NCBI GenBank assembly: GCA_965263215.1
Contig: OZ253663.1
Span: 1,302,001 to 1,366,000, forward strand
Reading direction: 5' to 3'
DNA length: 64,000 nucleotides
From: UBA1672 sp965263215
GTDB lineage: Bacteria > Pseudomonadota > Alphaproteobacteria > Micavibrionales > Micavibrionaceae
Positions within the stretch are counted from its first letter, which is position 1; the number at the start of each line of letters is the position of its first letter. Shown here in pieces: positions 26,444-34,606 of the stretch. The translations under genes and the position numbers were made by a program. Under the pieces are notes generated by a model that made no database searches, was not told the origin of the DNA, and was given only the letters and a program-made list of their open reading frames with translations.

Positions 26444-27256
26444 TTAGGAATTTAATTCTTCGCCGCGTTTCTTGGCGGCGTTTAATGCCTCATCGAATAT
26501 GTCTTGAACGCGTCCATCCATCAATATATTCAGGGCGGCCTCCGTCGTGCCTTTGGGGCTTGTGACATTCTCACGGAGGGTGCTTGCGGGCGTGTCTTTG
26601 TCATGTTCAGCAAGTGCGGCACTGCCGATAACAGTTTGACGCGCTAGGGTCATCGCGAGATCTTTATCGAGGCCGACAGATTGCCCGGATTGCGCCAAAA
26701 TTTCAATTAAATGAAAAATGTAAGCAGGACCACTGCCGGATAAAGCTGTGACGGCGTTCATTAACGGTTCATCCTCTATCCATTCAAGCGTGCCCAGAGC
26801 CTTTAGCAATGATGCAACCCCTCGTTTTTGTGCTTCAGACACTAAACTATTCGCGATGGCAACGCTTGCGCCCTTACCAATGGCAGCAGGAGTGTTGGGC
26901 ATTGCCCGCACAACCGGATGTTGCGCGTCGAATATCTGTTCTATTGCGGCAATAGTTTTTCCTGCGGCAATGGAGAGAATGACAGTGTTGTTTGAAACTT
27001 TATCCTGAATTTTTTCAGTGGATTCTTCCAGAATTTGTGGCTTAACGGCCAAAATCAGAAGGTCTGATTTTATAGGCTGGTCAGCATTTGTTGCGTGAGT
27101 TACCCGATCATCTGCAGCAATGGAGGCGGGTAATGGGGTGGGGTCTATTACAAGCACATCGGAAAGAATATCTTGATCCAGCCATGAGCGCAGCATTGCA
27201 CCGCCCATCTTGCCGCAGCCAAGTAACGTTGCGGTATATGATTTCTGTTGGCTCAT
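26444..27256 (-). CDS. proC: Pyrroline-5-carboxylate reductase
   Basis: ProC performs the last step of proline synthesis with NAD(P)H. The 270-residue product has the N-terminal Rossmann motif LLGCGKMGGAMLRSW (about residues 11-25), the central VVRAMPNTPAAIGKG (about 114-128), and the signature ALSGSGPAYIFHLIEILAQS (about 165-184). It is convergent with the MucR gene, 7 bases stop to stop, and lies downstream of the YbjN-like gene on the same strand after 31 bases. Confidence 0.95.
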   Translation of the reverse strand: MSQQKSYTATLLGCGKMGGAMLRSWLDQDILSDVLVIDPTPLPASIAADDRVTHATNADQPIKSDLLILAVKPQILEESTEKIQDKVSNNTVILSIAAGKTIAAIEQIFDAQHPVVRAMPNTPAAIGKGASVAIANSLVSEAQKRGVASLLKALGTLEWIEDEPLMNAVTALSGSGPAYIFHLIEILAQSGQSVGLDKDLAMTLARQTVIGSAALAEHDKDTPASTLRENVTSPKGTTEAALNILMDGRVQDIFDEALNAAKKRGEELNS

Positions 27257-27287
27257 AGGTATGCTCCCTATGTTTTAAAGAGGGCTA

Positions 27288-27800
27288 TCAAGATTCACCC
27301 ACGGTTTCCATCATAGCCAGAGACAATGTTTGTATGTTCAGCGCTTCTTCAGATGATAGCATCTGAAAAACGGTCTGATGTTGTTCGCATTGTGCCATGC
27401 ATATATCAACGATGTCCTGGATATTGGCGTAAACATTTGTTTCGTTATTGCGGTCATGCAAAAGACACGTATAGCGAAAGCAAGGTGCATGCGTATCTTG
27501 TGTGAGTTCAAAATGCCCCATCCACATAGAGCGATTGACGTTCATCAATGTTTCCATAGCAAGGTTTAAGTTGCTTTCAGGGATGGTGCAGTCCATCTGA
27601 CATACAATTTGCATAGCGTTCATGTGCTCTTGCCAAGCAAAGAAAAGCCGATAGCCAAACACCGAGCCAGTCACATCAACCAACAGTTCATCACTGTTCA
27701 TGCGGCTGTAGATCCAGTTATTGTCTCTTAGAACATCTTCAACACTATCAAGTGGGTTAAGCTCAGGTGCGTTAGTATGTGCTTCTAATGTTTGGCTCAT
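27288..27800 (-). CDS. YbjN-family protein
   Basis: The 170-residue product belongs to the YbjN/type III secretion chaperone-like family: EDVLRDNNWIYSRMNSDELL at the N-terminus, FAWQEHMNAMQIVCQMDCTI in the middle and the conserved LMNVNRSMWMGHFELTQD (about residues 87-104). The fold is known from secretion chaperones, but the cellular role is unclear. The start overlaps the end of the ubiK gene by four bases (ATGA), so the two are coupled, and proC follows. From memory ubiK-ybjN-proC divergent from lgt is common in alphaproteobacteria. Confidence 0.85.
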   Translation of the reverse strand: MSQTLEAHTNAPELNPLDSVEDVLRDNNWIYSRMNSDELLVDVTGSVFGYRLFFAWQEHMNAMQIVCQMDCTIPESNLNLAMETLMNVNRSMWMGHFELTQDTHAPCFRYTCLLHDRNNETNVYANIQDIVDICMAQCEQHQTVFQMLSSEEALNIQTLSLAMMETVGES

Positions 27801-28045
27801 GCTTTGTTTTTCTTTTCTAGTTTTTCAATACGTTTTTTTAATTCGTCTTGCTCAGATCTTAGTGCTTCCACCATGGATTCGAGTACTTCATAGTCTTCTC
27901 TAGGGACAAGATCCATGTCCTGCGCCAGTGTATCGACCTTTGATCGTACAATCGCTTTTGCTTCGCGTCCTGCATCGGAAAGTACACCAACCGCACCGCC
28001 CGCAACACGCGCCACATCGTCAATTATCTTTTCCCGAGAGGACAT
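27797..28045 (-). CDS. UbiK-family accessory factor (BMFP/DUF526)
   Basis: The 82-residue product starts at the ATG at 28045, after GAAGG; the frame is open 29 codons further but this start matches the family. It has an amphipathic N-terminal helix (KIIDDVARVAGGAVGVLSDA) and a C-terminal coiled coil (MVEALRSEQDELKKRIEKLE), the layout of BMFP proteins such as UbiK, an accessory factor for aerobic ubiquinone synthesis that binds lipid and UbiJ. The UbiK role is inferred from the family. It is divergent from lgt. Confidence 0.85.
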   Translation of the reverse strand: MSSREKIIDDVARVAGGAVGVLSDAGREAKAIVRSKVDTLAQDMDLVPREDYEVLESMVEALRSEQDELKKRIEKLEKKNKA

Positions 28046-28215
28046 AATTGTACCTTCTGTCTTTGTAAGTATGGTGGGACTCTTAACACGATGAATGATC
28101 GACAAGCAAGATGATTCGGGAATCAAAAACAAGATAAATGTGCATCAAATATTATGTCTAAAGATTAATCATCTTAGGGCTTTTTTTTTGTCCGTTATCA
28201 GAGTAATCAATAGGG

Positions 28216-29028
28216 ATGGAAAGTATTTTGCATCATATTGGCCCTGTCGCGTTTTCCCTAGGGCCACTTGTCGTTCGTTGGTATGCTTTGGCTTATTTAG
28301 CAGGGTTTCTACTGGGGTGGAAATATTGTCTTATCCTCGTTAATCGTGATGAGAATACGCGCCCAAATGCGACCGATATCGATGATTTCCTGACATGGGC
28401 GGTTGTTGGTGTCATATTGGGTGGGCGGCTGGGATCCGTTCTGTTTTATAACTTTGATTATTATGCGTCTAATCCCGGTGAGATATACAAAATATGGCAT
28501 GGGGGAATGTCTTTTCACGGCGGCATGCTTGGTGTTCTTGTTGCGATGTTTCTGTTTGCGAAAAAGCGCGAGATTAGTATTTTTCGTTTGTCCGATGTCG
28601 TATGCGCCGCCGCACCGATAGGGTTATTCTTTGGGCGTATTGCAAACTTTATCAATGCCGAGTTGTATGGTCGTGCAACAGATGCACCGTGGGGGATTAT
28701 ATTTCCCGGGGGCGGTGATATCCCAAGGCACCCGAGCCAGCTCTATGAGGCATTCTTGGAAGGGCTTGTTTTATTCGTTATTTTGTACCTTCTGTCAAAA
28801 TCATCCAAAGTAAAACCCGGAATGATTTCCGGTGTGTTTTTAATGCTTTATGGGGTGTTCCGTGCCTTGGTCGAATTTGTACGTGAACCCGATGCACATA
28901 TCGGTCTGATAGGTGACTTTATTTCAATGGGGCAAATCCTGTGCTTGCCCATGATCATGGGTGGTTTAGTTTTGATTTATTGTTCAATGAGAGGGAAATT
29001 GACGCTCGATGCCTCCCAAGACAAATAA
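28216..29028 (+). CDS. lgt: Prolipoprotein diacylglyceryl transferase
   Basis: Lgt transfers diacylglycerol from phosphatidylglycerol to the lipobox cysteine of prolipoproteins, in the inner membrane. The 270-residue product has about seven membrane helices, the signature GRIANFINAELYGR (about residues 139-152, with conserved Asn and Arg), GGMSFHGGMLG, and HPSQLYEAFLEG. It serves the several lipoproteins in this window. The stop overlaps the next gene by 20 bases, beginning the block lgt to ychF. Confidence 0.96.
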   Translation: MESILHHIGPVAFSLGPLVVRWYALAYLAGFLLGWKYCLILVNRDENTRPNATDIDDFLTWAVVGVILGGRLGSVLFYNFDYYASNPGEIYKIWHGGMSFHGGMLGVLVAMFLFAKKREISIFRLSDVVCAAAPIGLFFGRIANFINAELYGRATDAPWGIIFPGGGDIPRHPSQLYEAFLEGLVLFVILYLLSKSSKVKPGMISGVFLMLYGVFRALVEFVREPDAHIGLIGDFISMGQILCLPMIMGGLVLIYCSMRGKLTLDASQDK

Positions 29029-30088
29029 GCTTAGTGAGATTATCACCAAGCACATCAAACAAAATGGCCCGATGCCTTTGGGGCAATTTATTGAATATGC
29101 GATGACGCATCCTGAATATGGGTATTATACGAATAACGACCCTTTAGGGAGCGCAGGAGACTTCACAACCGCGCCAGAAATATCGCAAGTTTTTGGTGAG
29201 TTAATAGGCGCGTGGGCGGTTGATGTATGGATGCAACTAGGGCAGCCCGCATTTAATCTGATTGAGTGCGGACCGGGGCGCGGAACGTTGATGGCGGATA
29301 TTATGCGTATCGGATCAAGTGTAAAAGGGTTCACAGAATGCGCGAACATTCATTTAATTGAAACGCAGAGTGTTTTGAGGGATAAGCAAAAAGAATCTCT
29401 TTCTACTTATAATGTAAAATGGCACGAAAATTTATCAGGAATTCAATCTGATCAACCATGTATTATAATCGGGAACGAATTTTTAGATGCTTTGCCGATT
29501 GAGCAACTGGTTCGTGGTGGCGATGGTTGGAACCAAAAAGCTGTTGCTTTAGATGATCAAACGCAAGCGTTTATATTCTCCAACATAAATGCAGATAAAG
29601 ACTTAACTGTTCTATTGCCATTCAAAACAGAGTCTAATCAAATATATGAAGTGTCGCCGGCGCGTATTCGGTTCATGGAAGAGTGTGCTGAAATGGTTTC
29701 GTCACATGGTGGTGCGGCCTTGTTCATTGATTACGGGCATAGTCAATCTCATTACGGTGATACGTTGCAGGCTGTTAAAGATCATCGCTTTTCAGACGTT
29801 CTGAATAATATAGGGGTGAGCGACATAACATCTCATGTGGATTTTGATGCTTTGTGTCGTTGTGTCGGTGCGTTTGATGTTACCACAATGCCAATTACGC
29901 CACAGGGGCGGTTTTTACAAATGCTTGGTGTCAATGAACGTGCAGAAGCGTTAACGGCTCATAATATGGATAAAAAAGGTGATATTATGCAGGGCGTTAA
30001 TAGATTAACCGCAAAAGAGCAAATGGGTGATTTATTCAAAGTTATGTGTTTTTATAATGGTTCAATAAGGCCATGTGGATTTGAGTGA
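29009..30088 (+). CDS. SAM-dependent methyltransferase, NDUFAF7 family
   Basis: The 359-residue product has the NDUFAF7/MidA signature: GPMPLGQFIEYAMTHPEYGY near the N-terminus, GDFTTAPEISQVFGELIGAW (about residues 50-69), and the SAM motif LIECGPGRGTLMADIMR (about 84-100). The mitochondrial relative methylates an arginine of complex I subunit NDUFS2; a similar role in bacteria is inferred, not shown. The start lies inside lgt, overlapping by 20 bases, and its stop overlaps the next start (TGATG), so the three genes are coupled. Confidence 0.9.
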   Translation: MPPKTNKLSEIITKHIKQNGPMPLGQFIEYAMTHPEYGYYTNNDPLGSAGDFTTAPEISQVFGELIGAWAVDVWMQLGQPAFNLIECGPGRGTLMADIMRIGSSVKGFTECANIHLIETQSVLRDKQKESLSTYNVKWHENLSGIQSDQPCIIIGNEFLDALPIEQLVRGGDGWNQKAVALDDQTQAFIFSNINADKDLTVLLPFKTESNQIYEVSPARIRFMEECAEMVSSHGGAALFIDYGHSQSHYGDTLQAVKDHRFSDVLNNIGVSDITSHVDFDALCRCVGAFDVTTMPITPQGRFLQMLGVNERAEALTAHNMDKKGDIMQGVNRLTAKEQMGDLFKVMCFYNGSIRPCGFE

Positions 30089-30885
30089 TGAAACAAGAAA
30101 TTAAATATTATACCGAAGACAGCTTTTTAAATCGCGATAATGAAGATGCTTTTTATGGGTTTTTTACGCGTTTAGGCGGCATGAGTACGGGGATATATAA
30201 AGGCCTGAATTGTGGCGTAGGATCGAATGACCCTTTTGAACATGTTCTGCACAATAGGGTGGCAGTTGCTCGTGAAGCGAAGGTAGATGTTAATAATCTT
30301 CTTTCTGTTTATCAAGAGCACGGTTCTCATGTTGTTGAGGTCAAGTCGGTCTGGACAGATAGGCCGCGCGGTGATGCTATGGTCACAGATAAAGCAGGGA
30401 TAGGGCTTGGCATATTAACGGCGGACTGCACACCTGTGTTGTTTTTTGGAAGAAAAGAAGATGGTGCACCTGTCATTGGCGCCGCGCATGCGGGATGGAA
30501 GGGCGCATTGGGCGGTGTGCTCGGTAATACTGTTAAGGCTATGCAAGGACTAGGTGCGCAAAAGCCAACAATAAGAGCTTGTATTGGCCCGTGTATCGGT
30601 AACAGTTCTTATGAAGTGTCATCTGAATTTATTGCCCCATTCTTCGTAGAAAATCATGAAAGCGAACGTTTTTTTCACAGTGCGTCGCAAGAAGGGCATG
30701 CGATGTTTGATTTAGGCGGTTATTGTGCGTGGCGTCTGGCGCGTGAGAATGTTGCACAAATCGCAATTCTTGATAAAGATACATACAGTAACGAAGATGA
30801 GTTTTTTAGTTATCGTCGGTCTGTTCACAAAGCTGAAGATGATTATGGGCGACAAATTTCGGTTATTAGTATTCGTAATACATAA
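30088..30885 (+). CDS. pgeF: Peptidoglycan editing factor PgeF (YfiH/laccase-domain)
   Basis: PgeF removes muropeptides carrying the wrong amino acid, or acts as purine nucleoside phosphorylase in other members; reported activities vary. The 265-residue product has the metal-site motifs ILTADCTPVLFF, GAAHAGWKGALGGVL and ACIGPCIGNSSYEV. The ATG at 30088 overlaps the previous stop as TGATG, and an upstream GTG at 30085 is less likely. It precedes prs by 87 bases that hold a promoter. Confidence 0.92.
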   Translation: MKQEIKYYTEDSFLNRDNEDAFYGFFTRLGGMSTGIYKGLNCGVGSNDPFEHVLHNRVAVAREAKVDVNNLLSVYQEHGSHVVEVKSVWTDRPRGDAMVTDKAGIGLGILTADCTPVLFFGRKEDGAPVIGAAHAGWKGALGGVLGNTVKAMQGLGAQKPTIRACIGPCIGNSSYEVSSEFIAPFFVENHESERFFHSASQEGHAMFDLGGYCAWRLARENVAQIAILDKDTYSNEDEFFSYRRSVHKAEDDYGRQISVISIRNT

Positions 30886-30900
30886 ATTAATGAAACCCTC

Positions 30901-30928
30901 TTGATTTATATGCTCTGTTTTCTATAGT
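30901..30928 (+). promoter_or_regulatory. Predicted sigma-70-type promoter of prs
   Basis: TTGATT (30901-30906) and TATAGT (30923-30928) with a 16-base spacer lie 44 bases upstream of the chosen prs start. A transcript from here would start near 30935, which favours the ATG at 30973 over an in-frame GTG at 30931. Confidence 0.45.
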
Positions 30929-30972
30929 GCGTGTATCAAAGGGTAGTTAAAAACATGCAAGGGTATGGTCTC

Positions 30973-31905
30973 ATGAAATTGATTTCGGGCAACTCCAACC
31001 GTGCTCTGGCTGAGCAAGTTTCGTCTTATTTGGATATCCCACTGACCCAATGCAATATCAAACGATTCTCCGATAAAGAAATTTTTGTTGAAATCATGGA
31101 AAATGTGCGCGGTAAGGACACGTTTTTCATTCAATCCACATCCTATCCTGCCAATGACCACCTTATGGAGCTTTTGATTGCGATTGATGCATTAAAGCGC
31201 GGTTCAGCAAGGCGCATTACGGCGGTTTTGCCTTACTTTGGTTATGCGCGCCAAGATCGTAAAACGGGCGGTCGTACGCCGATTTCCGCTAAGCTCGTTG
31301 CGAACCTTATTACTGCGGCTGGTGCAGATAGGGTTCTGACGCTGGAGCTTCATGCAGGGCAAATTCAGGGGTTCTTTGATATCCCGACAGATAACCTAAG
31401 CTCCACTCCTGTGTTTGTTCCTTATGTGAATGAGCAATTTAACGGTGAGAAAATCTGTATTGTGTCGCCTGATGTCGGTGGTGTGGTGCGTGCGCGCCAT
31501 TTGGCCAAACGTATCGGCGCAGATCTTGCAATCATCGATAAACGCCGTGAAAAGGCCGGTGTTTCTGAGGTTATGAATGTAATCGGCGATGTGAAGGATA
31601 AGGTTTGTATTCTTGTTGATGATATTGTTGATTCTGGTGGAACGTTGTGTAACGCAGCAATAGCATTAGAGGCAAAGGGTGCAAAAGAGGTTCATGCCTA
31701 TGTTGTTCATGGTGTTCTATCCGGAGCCGCCGTCGAACGAGTCACAAACTCTCCGCTGAAAAAATTGGTCATTACGGATAGTATCGCAGCCACGGATGAG
31801 ATGAAAAATGCCCCCAATATAGAGCAAATTAGCATCGCATCTTTACTTGGAGAGGCTGCGCGCAGAATTAGCGAAGAGCGCTCTATTTCTGCACTTTTTA
31901 AGTAA
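30973..31905 (+). CDS. prs: Ribose-phosphate pyrophosphokinase (PRPP synthetase)
   Basis: Prs makes PRPP from ribose 5-phosphate and ATP for nucleotide, His and Trp synthesis. The 310-residue product from the ATG at 30973 (AAGGG upstream) begins MKLISGNSNRALAEQVSSYL, has the flexible-loop and ATP segment FGYARQDRKTGGRTPISAKL, the metal-binding region LELHAGQIQGFFDIP, and the PRPP motif ILVDDIVDSGGTLCNAA. Length matches the class I enzyme. The next gene, rplY, follows after 152 bases. Confidence 0.97.
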   Translation: MKLISGNSNRALAEQVSSYLDIPLTQCNIKRFSDKEIFVEIMENVRGKDTFFIQSTSYPANDHLMELLIAIDALKRGSARRITAVLPYFGYARQDRKTGGRTPISAKLVANLITAAGADRVLTLELHAGQIQGFFDIPTDNLSSTPVFVPYVNEQFNGEKICIVSPDVGGVVRARHLAKRIGADLAIIDKRREKAGVSEVMNVIGDVKDKVCILVDDIVDSGGTLCNAAIALEAKGAKEVHAYVVHGVLSGAAVERVTNSPLKKLVITDSIAATDEMKNAPNIEQISIASLLGEAARRISEERSISALFK

Positions 31906-32011
31906 TATTCTCTAAAACACGTTATTTGGCGTGCAAAAGACAGAATTTTCTTGAAAAAACTATCAATATTTGATTTATCTCTGTCGTGCATTTAATGGAT
32001 GCGCATTTAAC

Positions 32012-32035
32012 TGATCAGCACCCCTGGAGGCTGGT
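32012..32035 (+). other. Hairpin in the rplY leader
   Basis: GATCAGC (about 32012-32018) can pair with GCTGGTC (about 32029-32035) over a ten-base loop, with one G-U pair. It lies upstream of the rplY SD (AAGGA at 32046-32050). It may be a ribosomal-protein leader element or chance; no poly-T follows. Confidence 0.25.
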
Positions 32036-32057
32036 CATAACTTTTAAGGAAAATGAT

Positions 32058-32756
32058 ATGTCTAAAAACTTTGCTCTAAAGGCAGACAAAAGAGAACGTA
32101 CCGGCAAGGGGGTAGCTCGTTCACTACGTCGTGAAGGCCGTACGCCTGCGGTAATTTATGGTGACAAAAAGGAACCTGTCACAATTTCATTGTCAGAAAA
32201 TGAAATTAACGTTGAATATAACAAGGGCCTGATTTTCACAACCTTGTGTGATCTTGAGGTGGATGGCGATAAGCATCTTGTGTTGGCTCGTGATGTTCAG
32301 TTGCATCCTGTTACGGATGTTGTTGAGCACGTTGATTTTCTTCGCGTGACGAAGAAAACGAAATTGGCCGTTGATGTTCCGGTTCAGTTTATTAATGAAG
32401 ATAAGTGCCCAAGCTTAGATCAAAAAGGTACAGTTAATATCGTGCGCCACACAGTTGAATTGATGTGTAGTGCGATTAACATTCCTGATTTCATCGAGGC
32501 AAATCTGGAAGGGAAAGAGCACGGTGATGCTGTGAAAATCAGTGATGCAACTCTTCCTGAGGGGGCAACACCGGTTATTGATGATCGTGACTTTACGCTA
32601 GCAACACTTGTGCCGCCGAAGACTGCAGAACAAGAAGCCGCTGAAGAAGCTGCGTTGGCTGAAGAAGGCGATGGTATCATTAGTGATGATGAAGTTGAAG
32701 CCGCTGAAGGTGGTGAAGGTGCAGAAGAATCCAAAGAAGAAAAAGCGGAAGAATAA
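32058..32756 (+). CDS. rplY: 50S ribosomal protein L25/Ctc
   Basis: L25 binds 5S rRNA. The 232-residue product is the long Ctc/TL5 form: an N-terminal L25 domain (ALKADKRERTGKGVARSLRR, about residues 5-95) and a C-terminal beta domain (about 96-185), followed by a very acidic tail of about 40 residues (many Glu, Ala, Asp). The ATG at 32058 has AAGGA seven bases before it; the frame is open 24 codons further but those are not L25-like. The prs-rplY-pth-ychF order is conserved in alphaproteobacteria. Confidence 0.95.
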   Translation: MSKNFALKADKRERTGKGVARSLRREGRTPAVIYGDKKEPVTISLSENEINVEYNKGLIFTTLCDLEVDGDKHLVLARDVQLHPVTDVVEHVDFLRVTKKTKLAVDVPVQFINEDKCPSLDQKGTVNIVRHTVELMCSAINIPDFIEANLEGKEHGDAVKISDATLPEGATPVIDDRDFTLATLVPPKTAEQEAAEEAALAEEGDGIISDDEVEAAEGGEGAEESKEEKAEE

Positions 32757-32800
32757 TTCCGTGCTTCGGTGGTTTTGCACACTGTCAAAATTATTCAAGA

Positions 32801-32824
32801 AAGAGCCTTTTAGCGAAGGCTCTT
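32801..32824 (+). other. Hairpin between rplY and pth (weak terminator or processing site)
   Basis: AAGAGCCTT (32801-32809) and AAGGCTCTT (32816-32824) form a perfect nine-base stem with a six-base loop. The downstream sequence is TTCTTCGT-like rather than an uninterrupted T run, so this may be a leaky terminator or an RNA processing site that lowers pth and ychF relative to rplY. Confidence 0.5.
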
Positions 32825-32850
32825 CTTCGTATTCGGATAAGGAAGAGGAT

Positions 32851-33426
32851 ATGTGGCTTTTTGTTGGCTTAGGTAATCCCGGCGAAAAGTATGCCAAAAA
32901 CCGTCATAATGCAGGGTTTATGGTTTTGGATGCCATTCAGGATAGTTTCCCTGTATTCAGTCCTTTTCGTTCCAAATTTCAGGGGCAGCTTTCAGAAGGG
33001 CGCATTGAAAATACAAAGGTTCTGTTGTTAAAGCCTACAACATATATGAATAATTCGGGACAGTCCGTTGTTCAGGCGGCTAAGTTTTATAAAATCGATC
33101 CCGATAAAATCGTAGTTTTTCATGATGAAATTGACATTGCCCCTGAAACCGTGCGTGTGAAGCAGGGCGGTGGTAATGCCGGTCATAATGGTCTTAAATC
33201 AATTCAGGCGCACATGGGAACAGCAGATTTTTGGCGCGTGCGTATCGGAATAGGGCGCGGTCATCCGCAGGGGCAAGTTAGTAATTTTGTGTTGGATGAT
33301 TTTTCGAAGGCCGAACAAGAATGGCTATACCCTCTTGTTGATATGCTTGGGGATAAGTCTGGCATAATAATTTCTGATACACCAAAGGCTTATGGTGAGA
33401 AAATAAAAGATTACTTGAGCAAATAA
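32851..33426 (+). CDS. pth: Peptidyl-tRNA hydrolase
   Basis: Pth frees tRNA from prematurely released peptidyl-tRNA. The 191-residue product has N9 in GLGNPGEKYA, the catalytic H19 in RHNAGF, a second conserved Asn in TYMNNSGQSV, the FHDEIDIAPETVRVK segment with the catalytic Asp, and GGGNAGHNGLKSI. The chosen ATG has GGAAGAGG upstream; the open frame further back is unlike Pth. It follows rplY after a hairpin and precedes ychF by 67 bases. Confidence 0.96.
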   Translation: MWLFVGLGNPGEKYAKNRHNAGFMVLDAIQDSFPVFSPFRSKFQGQLSEGRIENTKVLLLKPTTYMNNSGQSVVQAAKFYKIDPDKIVVFHDEIDIAPETVRVKQGGGNAGHNGLKSIQAHMGTADFWRVRIGIGRGHPQGQVSNFVLDDFSKAEQEWLYPLVDMLGDKSGIIISDTPKAYGEKIKDYLSK

Positions 33427-33493
33427 AGAGTTTTATTTTTGCTTATATTTTCGATACAAAATACGAAACATTATATGCATAGAAAGTTTTAAA

Positions 33494-34597
33494 ATGGGTT
33501 TTAATTGTGGAATTGTCGGATTACCGAATGTTGGGAAATCAACGTTATTTAATGCTCTCACTGCGACGGCTGCGGCGCAAGCGGAGAACTTTCCGTTTTG
33601 TACGATTGAGCCGAATGTGGGGCGTGTTTCTGTGCCTGATGATCGATTGGATAAAATCGCGAGCATTGCGGGTTCTGCGAATATTTTACCAGCGCAGCTT
33701 GAATTTGTAGATATTGCCGGTTTGGTTAAAGGCGCATCAGAAGGGGAAGGGCTTGGTAATCAGTTTCTATCTAATATTCGTCAAACAGACGCCATCATTC
33801 ACGTTGTGCGTTGTTTTGAAGATGGTGATATCCACCATGTGGATGGATCAGTTGACCCGATACGTGATATTGAAACGATTGAAACAGAATTGATGCTCTC
33901 TGATTTGGAAAGTGTTACTAAACAAATCGAAAACCTTCAGAAAAAGGCGCGCTCAGGTGATAAAGAAATTATCGCGCAAAGTGAGTTTCTTACACGTATC
34001 AAAGATGTGCTGGATGAGGGGAACCCCGTACGCAGCATTGATGTAACGGATGAAGATGAATTGCGTTGGCTTAAAGTTGCGCAAATGATTACGTCAAAGC
34101 CTGTTTTGTACGTATGTAATGTTTCGGAAGATGATGCAGCAGAGGGGAATGACCTGACAGCAAAGGTTCATGAACTCGCGGCGGATCAGGGTGCGCAGGC
34201 CGTCGTGATTTGTGCCTCTATTGAATCTGAGATTGCACAGCTTGATACACATGAGGAAAAATTAGAATTTCTAGAAACGATGGGTTTAGAAGAGCCTGGT
34301 TTGAATCGTATTATTCGATCAGGGTATAAGTTATTGAATTTACAAACATATTTCACTGCGGGCCCTAAAGAAACACGCGCATGGACGACGTCGGTGGGTA
34401 TTAAGGCACCACAAGCGGCAGGCGTTATTCATACTGATTTTGAAAAAGGGTTTATTAAGGCCGAAACCATCGCATATTCAGATTTTGTTGAGTGTAACGG
34501 AGAAGTCGGCGCAAAAGATAAAGGAAAAATGCGTCAAGAAGGCAAAGAATATGTCGTTCAGGATGGTGATGTAATCTTATTCAGGTTTAATGTTTGA
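33494..34597 (+). CDS. ychF: Redox-regulated ATPase/GTPase YchF (OLA1 family)
   Basis: YchF is an Obg-related NTPase that prefers ATP, associates with ribosomes and is linked to stress responses. The 367-residue product has the P-loop GLPNVGKST (residues about 9-17), switch FVDIAGLVKGASEGEGLGNQ, the NxxE variant NVSE of the G4 motif that accounts for ATP preference, and the C-terminal TGS domain with FTAGPKETRAWT. Its stop is 9 bases from the stop of the convergent HExxH gene. Confidence 0.96.
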   Translation: MGFNCGIVGLPNVGKSTLFNALTATAAAQAENFPFCTIEPNVGRVSVPDDRLDKIASIAGSANILPAQLEFVDIAGLVKGASEGEGLGNQFLSNIRQTDAIIHVVRCFEDGDIHHVDGSVDPIRDIETIETELMLSDLESVTKQIENLQKKARSGDKEIIAQSEFLTRIKDVLDEGNPVRSIDVTDEDELRWLKVAQMITSKPVLYVCNVSEDDAAEGNDLTAKVHELAADQGAQAVVICASIESEIAQLDTHEEKLEFLETMGLEEPGLNRIIRSGYKLLNLQTYFTAGPKETRAWTTSVGIKAPQAAGVIHTDFEKGFIKAETIAYSDFVECNGEVGAKDKGKMRQEGKEYVVQDGDVILFRFNV

Positions 34598-34606
34598 TAT
34601 ACAACA

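Noticed and set aside
32608..32850. Long N-terminal extension of pth
   Set aside because: It overlaps the acidic tail of rplY in another frame and is Lys-rich without Pth similarity; the ATG at 32851 has a good Shine-Dalgarno.
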